A program made the position numbers and the translations under genes. DNA of 64,000 bases, from contig NZ_AP019700.1 of assembly GCF_006738645.1 (NCBI RefSeq), forward strand, positions 3,484,001 through 3,548,000, read 5' to 3'. Shown here one piece after another: positions 26,718 through 36,224 of this stretch. The stretch comes from Stella humosa. GTDB lineage: Bacteria; Pseudomonadota; Alphaproteobacteria; ATCC43930; Allostellaceae. A model generated the notes under the pieces. That model saw only the letters and a program-made list of their open reading frames with translations. It was not told the origin of the DNA and made no database searches. Positions within the stretch are counted from its first letter, which is position 1. Each line of letters begins with the position of its first letter.

Positions 26718-27461
26718 ATGGGCATGGACGAACCCCGCCCTCCGGCATCCCGCCACATCGCGCTCGCCGCCGAACTGACCGAGGAGATCGCGGCTGGCGT
26801 CTACCCGGTCGGTGGCCGCTTTCCGACCGAGCAGGAGTTGCAGGAGCGCTTCGCGGTCGGCCGGCACACCGTGCGCGAGGCCCTGAAGGTGATGGCCGAG
26901 CAGGGGCTGCTATGGCGCCGGCGCAAGACCGGCACCGTGGTCCTGGCCGAACGGCCGGTTTCACCCTACGTCCACAGCCTGCGCGACCTGCGCGGCCTGT
27001 TCGATTTTGCCCAGAGCACCCGCCTGACGGTCCATCACGAGGGCTATGCCGCCCTGTCCGACCGCACGCTGAGCGGCTTCACCGACCTGCCCGACAAGCG
27101 CTGGCTGCGGATCGCCGGGCTGCGCACGACGCGGGCCGACGATGCGCCGCTCTGCTGGTCGGAAGTCCTGGTGCCGGAGCGCTTCGTGCCGGATCGCGAC
27201 CAGGTGCGGACGGGCGAGCGCGCGATGTACGAGATCGTCATGGAGCAGTTCGGCCTGAAGCTCGACCATGTCGAGCAGGAGATCACCGCTGGCGAGCTGC
27301 CCCGGCAGTTTGCCAGCCTGCTGCGCGCCGAGGCCGAGGCAGCCGCGCTCATCGTGCGCCGGCGCTACGTCGCCCATACCGGTGCCACCTTCGAGATCTC
27401 ACACAACCTCTACCCGGCCAGCCGCTACTCGGTCCGCAGTGTCCTGCGCCAGCGGGTATGA
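26718..27461 (+). CDS. GntR-family regulator with UTRA effector domain (HutC type)
   Basis: A 247-residue regulator. The N-terminal winged helix shows LAAELTEEIAAGVYPVGGRF and PTEQELQERFAVGRHTVREA. The C-terminal UTRA domain, which binds a small ligand in the HutC subfamily, contains LCWSEVLVPERF and the final SHNLYPASRYSVRSVLR. The target is unknown; the closest gene on the same strand is DUF763. Its stop lies 10 bases before an FNR/FixK box that belongs to the next transcription unit. Confidence 0.88.
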   Translation: MGMDEPRPPASRHIALAAELTEEIAAGVYPVGGRFPTEQELQERFAVGRHTVREALKVMAEQGLLWRRRKTGTVVLAERPVSPYVHSLRDLRGLFDFAQSTRLTVHHEGYAALSDRTLSGFTDLPDKRWLRIAGLRTTRADDAPLCWSEVLVPERFVPDRDQVRTGERAMYEIVMEQFGLKLDHVEQEITAGELPRQFASLLRAEAEAAALIVRRRYVAHTGATFEISHNLYPASRYSVRSVLRQRV

Positions 27462-27471
27462 CGGCCGTCCA

Positions 27472-27485
27472 TTGATCTGAATCAG
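27472..27485 (+). promoter_or_regulatory. FNR/FixK-type box before the TauE/SafE gene
   Basis: TTGATCTGAATCAG matches the FNR/FixK consensus TTGAT-N4-ATCAA at 9 of 10 positions. Its centre is about 53 bases before the ATG at 27532, a distance that allows activation. The FixK-like protein at 38984 is the likely binder. Confidence 0.75.
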
Positions 27486-27531
27486 GGCGCGGCCGGGTTT
27501 TGCCGTCAGCTTCCGCCATCGGAGGGTGGCG

Positions 27532-28266
27532 ATGCAGCACGACGCGATATTCCCGGGCCTGGCGGCGATGGATTCGCCGCTGCTGTTCGCGGCGACCATG
27601 TTCGCGGCCGGGCTGTTCGGCGGCCTGTCGCACTGCATGGCCATGTGCGGGCCGTTCGTCCTGGGCCAGGTGGCGGCCGCCCTTCCCGGCGCCGGACAGC
27701 GCTTCGGCACGCTCGAGCGCCTGCGCGGCGCTGCCCTCGTGCCGTATCACCTGGGGCGCAGCACGACCTATGTCCTCCTGGGTGCCCTGGGCGGCGCGCT
27801 GGCCGGGCAGGCAGCGGCCATGGCCGGATCGCGCTGGCTGCCGGCCGGGCTGCTGGCGCTGGCGGCCCTGCTGTTCCTCGCGCGCGGCCTGCAATCCCTG
27901 ATCCCGATGGCGCAGGGCGGCGGCCCGACGACATGGGCGGCCGCCGCTCTATCGCGCCGGCTGGCCCCGCTGCTTCAGGCGCCGACAGGCCGCCGCAGCT
28001 TCACGCTGGGGCTGGCGCTGGGGTTCCTGCCCTGCGGCCTGCTCTATGGCGCGCTGGCCGCCGCCGCCGGCAGCGGCAGCGCGGGCGGCGGCGGGCTCGG
28101 CATGCTGGCCTTCGCCATCGGCACGCTGCCCGCCCTCTTTGCCGTCGGCTTCGCCGGCGTCTTCTTCGGCCGCCGGTGGCACGCGCTCGCCCGCCGCGCG
28201 ATGCCGGCCATCATGCTGGTCAATGCCGCGGCCCTGCTGTGGTTCGCCTGGCACCAGCTCGCCTGA
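27532..28266 (+). CDS. TauE/SafE-type membrane protein of cbb3 oxidase assembly (COG2836 type)
   Basis: A 244-residue integral membrane protein with about six hydrophobic segments. The motif GGLSHCMAMCGPF (near residues 31-43) and the later FLPCGLLYGALAAA are typical of the sulfite-exporter-like family found next to cbb3 oxidase genes, where copper or heme-related transport for cytochrome assembly is suspected. GGAGG at 27521-27525 points to ATG 27532 rather than the GTG at 27526. It has its own FNR/FixK box and is followed by a second box before ccoN, so it belongs to the microaerobic regulon. Confidence 0.85.
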   Translation: MQHDAIFPGLAAMDSPLLFAATMFAAGLFGGLSHCMAMCGPFVLGQVAAALPGAGQRFGTLERLRGAALVPYHLGRSTTYVLLGALGGALAGQAAAMAGSRWLPAGLLALAALLFLARGLQSLIPMAQGGGPTTWAAAALSRRLAPLLQAPTGRRSFTLGLALGFLPCGLLYGALAAAAGSGSAGGGGLGMLAFAIGTLPALFAVGFAGVFFGRRWHALARRAMPAIMLVNAAALLWFAWHQLA

Positions 28267-28308
28267 AGCCCCCCGCGACCGCTTGCCCCAGGGCCTGGCG
28301 GGTCGGGA

Positions 28309-28322
28309 TTGATCTGCATCAA
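28309..28322 (+). promoter_or_regulatory. Perfect FNR/FixK box before ccoN
   Basis: TTGATCTGCATCAA is a perfect TTGAT-N4-ATCAA anaerobox, centred about 87 bases before the ccoN ATG. It predicts induction of the cbb3 oxidase operon under low oxygen by FixK/FnrN-type regulators. Confidence 0.9.
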
Positions 28323-28402
28323 TGGCCGCCCCCGGCCGCACTGCCAGGATCGCTGCCTTGGGACGGGCGCCGGCCGGCGCCGGCTGGGGGAGACGCGACA
28401 GA

Positions 28403-29896
28403 ATGACCGCCATCGCTGCCACCGACATGCTGCCCGCGCCCGCGGCGCAACCGGCACTAGTACCGCCGGCGCAGTCGATCTTCGACCCCGTCGAGGATGT
28501 CGTCCGCGCCTTCGTCGTCGCGACCATGTTCTGGGGCGTGGCCGCCTTCCTGGTAGGCGTGGTCATCGCGCTGCAACTGGCGTTCCCGCTGCTCAACCTC
28601 GACCTGGAATGGACATCCTTCGGCCGTCTGCGGCCTCTCCATACCTCGGCCGCCATCTTCGCTTTCGGCGGCAACGCGCTGCTCGGCACCTCGATCCACG
28701 TCGTCCAGCGCACGTCCAGGGCGCGCCTCTTCGGCGGCGATCTGATGGGCTGGTTCCTGTTCTGGGGCTACCAGCTCTTCATCGTCCTGGCGGCGGTCGG
28801 CTACCTGACCGGGGTCACCCAGTCCAAGGAATATGCCGAGCCCGAATGGTACGTCGACCTGTGGCTGACGCTGGTCTGGGTCGCCTACCTGGTGGCGTTC
28901 GGTGGCACCCTGCTGCGCCGCCGCGAGCCGCACATCTATGTGGCAAACTGGTTCTACCTCGCCTTCATCCTGACCATCGCCCTGCTGCACATCGTCAACA
29001 ACCTGGCAGTGCCGGTGTCGCTGACGGGAACGAAGAGCTACATCGTCTTCTCCGGCGTGCAGGACGCGATGGTGCAGTGGTGGTACGGCCACAATGCCGT
29101 CGGCTTCTTCCTGACCGCCGGGTTCCTGGGGATGATGTACTACTTCATCCCCAAGCAGGCGGACCGGCCGGTCTATTCCTACCGGCTGTCCATCGTGCAC
29201 TTCTGGTCGCTGATCTTCCTCTATATCTGGGCCGGTCCGCACCACCTGCACTACACCGCCCTGCCCGACTGGGCCCAGACGCTGGGCATGACCTTCTCGA
29301 TCATGCTGTGGATGCCGTCCTGGGGCGGGATGATCAACGGCCTGATGACCCTGTCGGGGGCCTGGGACAAGCTGCGCACCGACCCCGGCCTGCGCTTCTC
29401 GGTCACGGCCGTCGCCTTCTACGGCATGAGCACGTTCGAGGGGCCGGTCATGTCGATCAAGCCCGTCAACGGCCTCAGCCACTACACCGACTGGACCATC
29501 GGCCACGTCCATTCGGGCGCGCTCGGCTGGGTCGCCTTCATCGTCTTCGGCGCCGTCTACTACCTGGTGCCGGTGCTGTGGCGGCGGCCGGGGCTGTATT
29601 CCCCGCGCCTGGCCTCCTGGCACTTCTGGATCGCGACGCTGGGCATCGTCCTCTACATCACCGCGATGTGGGTGTCGGGCATCATGCAGGGGCTGATGTG
29701 GCGCGCCTATGACGAGCTGGGCTTCCTCCAGTACGCCTTCGTCGAGACCGTCGCGGCGATGCACCCCTTCTACGTCATCCGGGCGCTGGGCGGCCTCTGC
29801 TTCCTCGCCGGCGCCCTGATCATGGTCTTCAACCTGTGGATGACGGCCAGGGGCGCCCCGGCGCCGGTGGCCGGCCGCGTCCGCGCCGCCGCCTGA
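28403..29896 (+). CDS. ccoN: CcoN, catalytic subunit I of cbb3-type cytochrome oxidase
   Basis: The 497-residue, roughly 12-helix subunit binds the low-spin heme b and the heme b3-CuB oxygen-reduction site of the high-affinity oxidase. Conserved stretches include [20 protein letters not shown] (heme b histidine), [12 protein letters not shown] (CuB ligand), [19 protein letters not shown] (CuB histidine pair) and [14 protein letters not shown] (heme histidines). ATG 28403 follows a GGGGGAGA site; upstream codons overlap the FNR box. It is the first gene of ccoNOQP. Confidence 0.97.
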   Translation: MTAIAATDMLPAPAAQPALVPPAQSIFDPVEDVVRAFVVATMFWGVAAFLVGVVIALQLAFPLLNLDLEWTSFGRLRPLHTSAAIFAFGGNALLGTSIHVVQRTSRARLFGGDLMGWFLFWGYQLFIVLAAVGYLTGVTQSKEYAEPEWYVDLWLTLVWVAYLVAFGGTLLRRREPHIYVANWFYLAFILTIALLHIVNNLAVPVSLTGTKSYIVFSGVQDAMVQWWYGHNAVGFFLTAGFLGMMYYFIPKQADRPVYSYRLSIVHFWSLIFLYIWAGPHHLHYTALPDWAQTLGMTFSIMLWMPSWGGMINGLMTLSGAWDKLRTDPGLRFSVTAVAFYGMSTFEGPVMSIKPVNGLSHYTDWTIGHVHSGALGWVAFIVFGAVYYLVPVLWRRPGLYSPRLASWHFWIATLGIVLYITAMWVSGIMQGLMWRAYDELGFLQYAFVETVAAMHPFYVIRALGGLCFLAGALIMVFNLWMTARGAPAPVAGRVRAAA

Positions 29897-29912
29897 CCGG
29901 AGGGGAATAGCG

Positions 29913-30638
29913 ATGGCCTTCCGCCACGACATCATCGAGCGCAACGTCCTGCTGCTCGCCGTGCTGACGCTGATCACCGTCTCGATCGGCGGGCTGGTGC
30001 AGATCATCCCGCTGTTCGCCGTGGAGACCACGATCGAGCGGGTGGAGGGCGTGCGCCCCTACTCCCCGCTCGAGCTGGCCGGCCGCAACGTCTACATCCG
30101 CGAGGGCTGCTACGTCTGCCACAGCCAGCAGATCCGCTCCTTCCGCGACGAGGCGGAGCGCTATGGCCACTACAGCCTGGCGGCCGAGAGCATGTACGAC
30201 CACCCGTTCCAGTGGGGGTCCAAGCGGACGGGGCCGGACCTGGCGCGCGTCGGCGGCAAGTATTCCAACGAGTGGCACGTCACCCACCTGATGGACCCGC
30301 GCGGCGTGGTGCCGGAATCGATCATGCCGCCCTACTCGTTCCTGGCCGGCCGGGCGCTCAAGACCGACGACATCGCCGACCACCTGCGCACCAACCGCGC
30401 GGTCGGCGTGCCCTACACGGACGAGATGATCGCCAACGCCCTGGCCGACCTGCGCGCCCAGGCCAACCCGGAGGCCGACACCGCCGGGCTGCTGGCCCGC
30501 TATCCCAAGGCCGTCGCCGGGGACCTGGACGGCGACCCAAAGCACCTGACCGAGATGGATGCCCTGGTCGCCTATCTGCAGATGCTGGGCACGCTGGTGA
30601 AGTTCAGCGACTACACGCTCAAAGACCTGCAGCAGTAG
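29913..30638 (+). CDS. ccoO: CcoO, monoheme cytochrome c subunit of cbb3 oxidase
   Basis: A 241-residue membrane-anchored cytochrome that passes electrons to CcoN. One N-terminal membrane helix (about 12-34) precedes heme site C66-Y-V-C69-H70. The segment [12 protein letters not shown] supplies the axial methionine. The length and the [17 protein letters not shown] stretch are standard. It follows ccoN by 16 bases with GGAGGGG before the start. Confidence 0.97.
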   Translation: MAFRHDIIERNVLLLAVLTLITVSIGGLVQIIPLFAVETTIERVEGVRPYSPLELAGRNVYIREGCYVCHSQQIRSFRDEAERYGHYSLAAESMYDHPFQWGSKRTGPDLARVGGKYSNEWHVTHLMDPRGVVPESIMPPYSFLAGRALKTDDIADHLRTNRAVGVPYTDEMIANALADLRAQANPEADTAGLLARYPKAVAGDLDGDPKHLTEMDALVAYLQMLGTLVKFSDYTLKDLQQ

Positions 30639-30650
30639 GAGCAAGCAATC

Positions 30651-30803
30651 ATGGAAATCATGGAAATCTACGCCGCGCTGCGCTCGCTCTGGCTCGTCTG
30701 GTTCATGGCGCTGTTCCTGGGGATCCTCGTCTGGGCCCTGTGGCCCGCGAACCGGGCCCGCCTGGAAGATCACGGGCGCATCCCGTTCCGCGACGATCGC
30801 TGA
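30651..30803 (+). CDS. ccoQ: CcoQ, small membrane subunit of cbb3 oxidase
   Basis: A 50-residue product starting MEIMEIYAALRSLWLVWFMA, with one membrane helix (about 11-33) and a polar RLEDHGRIPFRDDR tail. Size, topology and position between ccoO and ccoP identify CcoQ, which stabilises the oxidase. AGGAG lies just before ATG 30651; the in-frame ATG at 30660 is an alternative. Confidence 0.92.
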   Translation: MEIMEIYAALRSLWLVWFMALFLGILVWALWPANRARLEDHGRIPFRDDR

Positions 30804-30824
30804 CCCCGACGAAAGGCTGCGGCG

Positions 30825-31685
30825 ATGCCGACCAAGATCGAAAAGGATGCCGTCACCGGCCGGTCGACCACCGGCCATGAGTGGGACGGCATCAAGGAAC
30901 TGAACACCCCCCTGCCACGCTGGTGGCTCTACGTCTTCTATGCCTGCATCGCCTGGTCGGTCGGATACTACGTGTTCTATCCGTCGCTGCCCTGGGTGCA
31001 TGGCGTCCTCGGCTGGTCCCGGCGGGCCGAACTGGCCGAAACCATGCAGGCCGAGCGCGAGCGCATCCGCCCGATGCTGGAACGCATCCGCGCGACGCCG
31101 ATCGCGGCGGTCGACCGCTCGCCCGAGCTGCGGGATTTCGCCTTTGCCGGCGGCCGGGCCGCCTTCGCCGACAATTGCGCGCCCTGCCACGGGGCGGGCG
31201 GGGCCGGCGCCAAGGGCGGGTTTCCGGCGCTGGTCGATGACGAATGGATCTGGGGCGGTGACCTGGCCGCCATCGAGCGGACCATCCTCTATGGCGTACG
31301 CAGCAGCCACCCCGACACCCGCGCCTCGCAGATGCCGCGGTTCGGCGCCGACCAGATCCTGACCGCGGCCCAGATCGCCGATACGGCCGAGCACGTCCTG
31401 TCCCTGTCCGGTCGGTCGACGGATGGCGCCGCGGCCGCCCGTGGCAGTGCCATCTTCGCCGACAACTGCGCGGCCTGCCACGGTCCCGCCGGCCGCGGCA
31501 ATGTCGAGTTGGGCTCTCCCGATCTCGCCGACCGCATCTGGCTCTTTGGCAGCGACAAGGCCGCCATCGCGCACAGCATCCATCTCGGCCGCGGCGGCGT
31601 CATGCCGGCCTGGAATACCCGCCTCGACGAGGCCACCATTAAGATGCTGACCGTCTATGTCCATTCCCTCGGCGGCGGCCGCTAG
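30825..31685 (+). CDS. ccoP: CcoP, diheme cytochrome c subunit of cbb3 oxidase
   Basis: A 286-residue membrane-anchored cytochrome that takes electrons from cytochrome c and feeds CcoO. The N-terminal EWDGIKELNTPLPRWW is the CcoP signature, followed by one membrane helix (about 33-52). The hemes bind at C118-A-P-C121-H122 and C215-A-A-C218-H219, with axial methionines in SQMPRFG and GGVMPAWN. Its last 29 bases overlap the ccoG start in another frame. Confidence 0.97.
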   Translation: MPTKIEKDAVTGRSTTGHEWDGIKELNTPLPRWWLYVFYACIAWSVGYYVFYPSLPWVHGVLGWSRRAELAETMQAERERIRPMLERIRATPIAAVDRSPELRDFAFAGGRAAFADNCAPCHGAGGAGAKGGFPALVDDEWIWGGDLAAIERTILYGVRSSHPDTRASQMPRFGADQILTAAQIADTAEHVLSLSGRSTDGAAAARGSAIFADNCAACHGPAGRGNVELGSPDLADRIWLFGSDKAAIAHSIHLGRGGVMPAWNTRLDEATIKMLTVYVHSLGGGR

Positions 31686-33156
31686 CCGCGCGCGGCCGGC
31701 TGCGGCTCCCGCCGCCGGCCCGCCGAATCCCCCGCCGCCGGGATCGGGCGCGCCCCCGCCGCCGCTCTATGCCGACCGCGTCAAGGTCTACCCCAAGGCG
31801 GTGCAGGGCCGCTGGCGCCAGGTGAAATGGGCGCTACTGACCGTGTGCCTGGCCATCTACTACGTCGTGCCCTGGCTGCGCTGGGACCGCGGGCCGCTGG
31901 CCCCCGACCAGGCCGTGCTGATCGACCTGGATGCCGGCCGTGCCTATTTCCTCTGGATCGAGATCTGGCCGGAGGAGGTCTACTATGTCACCGGCCTGCT
32001 GATCCTGGCGGCCCTGGCGCTGTTCCTGGCGACCAGCCTGCTCGGCCGCGTCTGGTGCGGCTACGCCTGCCCGCAGACGGTTTGGACCGACCTCTTCATG
32101 CTGGTGGAGCGCCTGATCGAGGGCGACCGCAACGCCCGCATGCGCCGCGACAAGCAGCCCTGGAGCGCCGACAAGGTCGCCCGCAAGCTGGCCAAGCACG
32201 CCGTCTGGCTGCTGATCGCGGCCGTCACCGGCGGCGCCTGGATTCTCTACTTCGTCGACGCGCCCTCCAGCTTCGGCCCGATCCTGCACGGCGAAGGCAG
32301 TGTCGCCACCTATTCCTTCATCGCCCTCTTCACGACAACCACCTATCTGCTGGCCGGCTGGGCGCGCGAGCAGGTCTGCACCTACATGTGCCCGTGGCCA
32401 CGGATCCAGGGCGCGCTGCTCGACGAGAACAGCATCGTCGTCACCTATCGGAACTGGCGCGGCGAACCCCGCGGCAAGCACAAGCTGGGGACCGAGTGGG
32501 ATGGCCGCGGCGACTGCGTCGACTGCATGCAGTGCGTGGTCGTGTGCCCGACCGGCATCGACATCAGGGACGGCCAGCAACTGGAATGCATCGGCTGCGG
32601 CCTGTGCATCGACGCCTGCAACGGAGTGATGGCCAAGGTCGGTCGGCCGCCCAACCTGATCGGCTGGGACACGCTCGCCAACCAGGAAGCCCGCGCGAGC
32701 GGCCGTAAGGCGCGCTACAGGCTGTGGCGGCCGCGGACGGTGCTCTACGTCATCCTGATCGCGATCACCGCCATGGTGATGGTGGCCGCGCTCAGCAGCC
32801 GGGCCAGTGTCGAACTGACGGTGCAGCGCGACCGCAATCCGCTCTTCGTCACGCTGGCCGACGGCAGCATCCGCAACGGCTACACCGTGAAGGTCTCCAA
32901 CAAGAGCTGGGAGCCGCAGACCTTCCGCCTGTCGGTCGACGGGCTGACCGGCGCGCTCCTGTCGCTGGCCGATGCCCCCGACAGCCTGACCGACCTGTCC
33001 GCCCGGCCCGATGCCGTCGCCACCCGCCGCGTCTTCGTGACGGTGCCGGCGGACTCGTCCGTCGCCGAATCCAGCAGCATCGTGTTCCGCGCGCGCCGCC
33101 AGGCCGGTGGCGACAGCGCGAGCCACGATTCCATCTTCCTCGCACCCCGGAAGTAG
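31657..33156 (+). CDS. ccoG: CcoG, polyferredoxin-like cbb3 oxidase maturation protein (FixG/RdxA)
   Basis: CcoG is a membrane iron-sulfur protein that reduces copper for delivery to the oxidase. The 499-residue product has several membrane helices, the NapH-like WCGYACPQTVWTD and two ferredoxin clusters, CVDCMQCVVVCPTGID and CIGCGLCIDACN, followed by an immunoglobulin-like C-terminal domain in the periplasm. The N-terminus is Pro/Ala-rich and longer than usual, because the only available ATG (31657) lies inside ccoP. The two frames overlap by 29 bases, which suggests coupled translation. Confidence 0.94.
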   Translation: MSIPSAAAASRARPAAAPAAGPPNPPPPGSGAPPPPLYADRVKVYPKAVQGRWRQVKWALLTVCLAIYYVVPWLRWDRGPLAPDQAVLIDLDAGRAYFLWIEIWPEEVYYVTGLLILAALALFLATSLLGRVWCGYACPQTVWTDLFMLVERLIEGDRNARMRRDKQPWSADKVARKLAKHAVWLLIAAVTGGAWILYFVDAPSSFGPILHGEGSVATYSFIALFTTTTYLLAGWAREQVCTYMCPWPRIQGALLDENSIVVTYRNWRGEPRGKHKLGTEWDGRGDCVDCMQCVVVCPTGIDIRDGQQLECIGCGLCIDACNGVMAKVGRPPNLIGWDTLANQEARASGRKARYRLWRPRTVLYVILIAITAMVMVAALSSRASVELTVQRDRNPLFVTLADGSIRNGYTVKVSNKSWEPQTFRLSVDGLTGALLSLADAPDSLTDLSARPDAVATRRVFVTVPADSSVAESSSIVFRARRQAGGDSASHDSIFLAPRK

Positions 33157-33161
33157 CGACG

Positions 33162-33674
33162 ATGACCATGCTGGCCACCCCCGCCCCGGCCCCGCGCCGC
33201 TCCTGGATTCCCTGGATCTATGCCGGCGGCATGCTGGTCGTGGTCGCGGTCAATGCCGGGCTGATCACGGCCGCCATCAGCACGTTCCCCGGCCTGTCGG
33301 TCGACCGGCCCTATGAGCGCGGCATCGCCTACAACCGCATCCTGGCCATGCAGGCGCGCCAGGACCGCCTGGGCTGGACGGGCACCGCCACGATCGCCGG
33401 CACGGCCGAAGGCGGGCGCGAACTGGGCGGCCGCGAACTGGTCGTGACGCTGCGCGACCGCGACGGCCGGGCGCTCGACGGGGCCCGGATGCAGGGCCGG
33501 CTGGACCGACCGCTGGAGAACGACGCCGCGGTCGTCCTGCAGTTCCAGCCGCGCGCCAACGGCACCTTCGCGGCACCGCTCGACGGTCTCCGACCCGGCC
33601 TGTGGCAGGCGACTCTGGACGGGCGCCGCGAGGACGGCAACTTCCGCATGAGCCAACGGCTCGTCCTGCCGTGA
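33162..33674 (+). CDS. fixH: FixH-like membrane protein of cbb3 assembly (CcoH)
   Basis: A 170-residue protein with one membrane helix (about 17-42) and a periplasmic beta-rich domain that starts YERGIAYNRILAMQARQDRLGW, the FixH signature. It is needed for copper insertion or stability of the cbb3 oxidase together with FixI. It follows ccoG by 5 bases, and its stop overlaps the fixI GTG start. Confidence 0.92.
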   Translation: MTMLATPAPAPRRSWIPWIYAGGMLVVVAVNAGLITAAISTFPGLSVDRPYERGIAYNRILAMQARQDRLGWTGTATIAGTAEGGRELGGRELVVTLRDRDGRALDGARMQGRLDRPLENDAAVVLQFQPRANGTFAAPLDGLRPGLWQATLDGRREDGNFRMSQRLVLP

Positions 33675-36058
33675 CCGCGGTCGCGATCATCGCGCAGCGC
33701 CCGGCCGAGGTCGCCGGCTGCCGCCACTGCAGCCAGCCGCTGCCGGCGGGTATGGCGGACGGCTTCTGCTGCACGGGCTGTGCGGCCGCCCGCGCCACAG
33801 TCGAAGCGCTGGGCCTCGACCGGTTCTACGAGCGCTTCGTCAGCGACGCCGGCCTGCGGGCGCTGCGGCCCGACCCGGCGGCTCAGCCCGAAGCGGCCCC
33901 CTTCGCCCGCGATCGCGGCGACGGCACCGCCACGGCCCACCTGATGGTGGACGGGCTGCACTGCGCGGCGTGCATCTGGCTGATCGAGGCAGTACTGGCG
34001 CGGGATCCCCGGGTCGTGCATGCCCGCGTCAACATGACAACGCGACGCCTGGTCGTGCAATGGCGGGGCGCCCCCGACTTGGCCGACGCGGTCCTGGCGC
34101 CGGTCGCGCGCCTGGGCTTCGCGCTGGCGCCGTTTGATCCGGCGCGTCTGGCCGACGCCGGCGCCCTCGAGGAACGCCGTCTGCTGCGCGCGCTGGCGGT
34201 CGCCGGCTTTGCCGCCGGCAACGTCATGCTGCTGTCGGTCGCGGTCTGGTCCGGCCATGACGGCGGCATGGGCACCGCCACCCGCGACCTGATGCACTGG
34301 ATTTCGGCGGCGATCGCCATGCCGGCCGTTCTCTATGCCGGTCGCCCCTATTTCGAGGGGGCCTGGCGTGCGCTCTCGGCCGGGCGCACCAGCATGGACG
34401 TGCCGATCGCCCTCGGCGTCACGCTGGCGACCGCGATGAGCCTATTCGAGACCATCCGGTCCGGGCCCTACGCCTATTTCGATTCCGCGATCACCCTGCT
34501 GTTCTTCCTGCTGATCGGGCGCTATCTCGACCATCGCGCCCGCGGCCGCGCGCGGGAGGCAGCCGCCCACCTGCTGGCGCTGCGCATCCAGGCGGCCACC
34601 GTGCTGGGTGCGGACGGCACGGCCGAGCGCGTGCCGCTCGACCGCATCCATACCGGCGACAGCGTGCTGGTCGCGGCCGGCGAGCGGATCGCCGTCGACG
34701 GCATCGTGCAGGCCGGCCGCTCGGAGGTCGACACGGCATTGGTCACCGGCGAATCCGTGCCGGCCCCGGCGGCACCGGGCACGGCCGTGTTCGCCGGCAC
34801 CGTCAACCTGTCGGCACCGCTGACCATCCGCGTCAAGGCGATCGGCGAAGGGACCCTGCTGTCAGAGATCGTGCGCCTGATGGAGGCGGCCGAGCATGGC
34901 CGCGGCCGCATGGTGGCGCTGGCCGACCGCGTCGCCCGCCGCTACGCGCCCGTCGTCCACTTGGCTGCGCTCGCAACCTTCCTCGGCTGGTCGCTGGGGA
35001 TGGGCGTGCCGTGGCAGCAGGCACTGCTCTATGCCGTGGCCGTCCTGATCGTCACCTGCCCCTGCGCGCTCGGGCTGGCCGTTCCGGTCGTACAGATCGT
35101 CGCCAGCGGTGGCCTGATGCGCCGGGGCGTCCTGCTCAAATCGGCGACGGCGCTGGAGCGGCTGGCCGCTGTCGACACGGTCGTCCTCGACAAGACCGGC
35201 ACGCTGACCCTGGGACGGCCGAGCCTGATCCCCGACGGCGCCCGCGACCCGGACGACCTGGTGGCCGCGGCGGGCCTGGCCGCGGCCAGTCGCCACCCCC
35301 TCGCCCAGGCGTTGATCAACGCGCTCGGCCGGCCGGTCGCCGCCGCCGATGATGTCGTCGAGCATCCGGGCCAGGGCCTGTCCTGGTCCGCGCCCGAAGG
35401 GGAATGGCGGCTGGGCAGCCGCGCTTTCTGCGGCGTCGCCGGCAACGAGGGAGATACGCCCGAACTGTTCCTGGCGCGGCCCGGACGCGCCCCGGTGCAC
35501 TTCGCCTTCACCGACATGCTGCGGCCGGATGCCGCCGCCACGGTGGGGCGCCTGCACCGGGCCGGCCTGCGCGTCCTGGTGCTGTCCGGCGATCGCCCGG
35601 CGGCGGTCGCCCGGGCCGCCGCCGCCGCCGGAATCGGCGAGTGGCAGGCCGCGACCGACCCGGCTGCCAAGGTCGCATTCCTGGAGGGGCTGGCCCGTGC
35701 CGGCCGGCGCGTGCTGATGGTGGGCGACGGGCTGAACGACGCACCGGCGCTGGCCGCCGCGTCGGTCTCGATGTCGCCCGCGGCGGCTGCCGACGTGAGC
35801 CAGGCCGCAGCCGACGTCGTCTTCCAGGGGTGGGCACTGGCCCCCGTCGCCGACACGCTTCAGGTGGCGCGCGCCGCCGCGGCCCGCGCGCGCGAGAACC
35901 TGGTGCTGGCCGGGCTCTACAATCTCTGCGCCGTGCCGCTGGCGGTGCTGGGACAAGTCACCCCGCTGGTCGCCGCCATCGCCATGTCGACCTCGTCCAT
36001 CATCGTCATCGCCAACGCGATGCGCCTGGTTCGGAGCACACGGACATGGACAGCCTGA
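33671..36058 (+). CDS. fixI: FixI/CcoI copper-translocating P-type ATPase
   Basis: This 795-residue P1B-type ATPase exports copper for assembly of the cbb3 oxidase. The N-terminus has a FixI-specific cysteine-rich segment (CRHC ... CCTGC, 17-37) and a metal-binding LHCAAC (97-101). The membrane CPC motif (VTCPCALGL) lies near 462, the phosphorylated aspartate in DKTGTLT near 507 and the hinge GDGLNDAPAL near 685. The start is GTG 33671, overlapping the fixH stop. The ccoS start lies inside its last codons. Confidence 0.95.
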   Translation: MTAVAIIAQRPAEVAGCRHCSQPLPAGMADGFCCTGCAAARATVEALGLDRFYERFVSDAGLRALRPDPAAQPEAAPFARDRGDGTATAHLMVDGLHCAACIWLIEAVLARDPRVVHARVNMTTRRLVVQWRGAPDLADAVLAPVARLGFALAPFDPARLADAGALEERRLLRALAVAGFAAGNVMLLSVAVWSGHDGGMGTATRDLMHWISAAIAMPAVLYAGRPYFEGAWRALSAGRTSMDVPIALGVTLATAMSLFETIRSGPYAYFDSAITLLFFLLIGRYLDHRARGRAREAAAHLLALRIQAATVLGADGTAERVPLDRIHTGDSVLVAAGERIAVDGIVQAGRSEVDTALVTGESVPAPAAPGTAVFAGTVNLSAPLTIRVKAIGEGTLLSEIVRLMEAAEHGRGRMVALADRVARRYAPVVHLAALATFLGWSLGMGVPWQQALLYAVAVLIVTCPCALGLAVPVVQIVASGGLMRRGVLLKSATALERLAAVDTVVLDKTGTLTLGRPSLIPDGARDPDDLVAAAGLAAASRHPLAQALINALGRPVAAADDVVEHPGQGLSWSAPEGEWRLGSRAFCGVAGNEGDTPELFLARPGRAPVHFAFTDMLRPDAAATVGRLHRAGLRVLVLSGDRPAAVARAAAAAGIGEWQAATDPAAKVAFLEGLARAGRRVLMVGDGLNDAPALAAASVSMSPAAAADVSQAAADVVFQGWALAPVADTLQVARAAAARARENLVLAGLYNLCAVPLAVLGQVTPLVAAIAMSTSSIIVIANAMRLVRSTRTWTA

Positions 36059-36201
36059 TCTTCCTCATCCCGGTGGCCCTCATCCTGGGCGCGCTGGGTC
36101 TTACCGCCTTCCTCTGGTCGCTGCGGAGCGGCCAGTTCGACGATCCCGAGGGGGCCGCACGCCGCATCCTCCTCGACGACCCGCGCGACGACCGCCGCTA
36201 A
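36046..36201 (+). CDS. ccoS: CcoS, small cbb3 oxidase maturation protein
   Basis: A 51-residue protein with one membrane helix (MDSLIFLIPVALILGALGLT onward) and the conserved WSLRSGQFDDPEGAARRIL tail. CcoS is needed for heme and copper insertion into CcoN. Its start overlaps the last 13 bases of fixI, as is usual in these operons. Confidence 0.94.
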   Translation: MDSLIFLIPVALILGALGLTAFLWSLRSGQFDDPEGAARRILLDDPRDDRR

Positions 36202-36224
36202 ACCCCATCGACAGGAGAAGCCCC

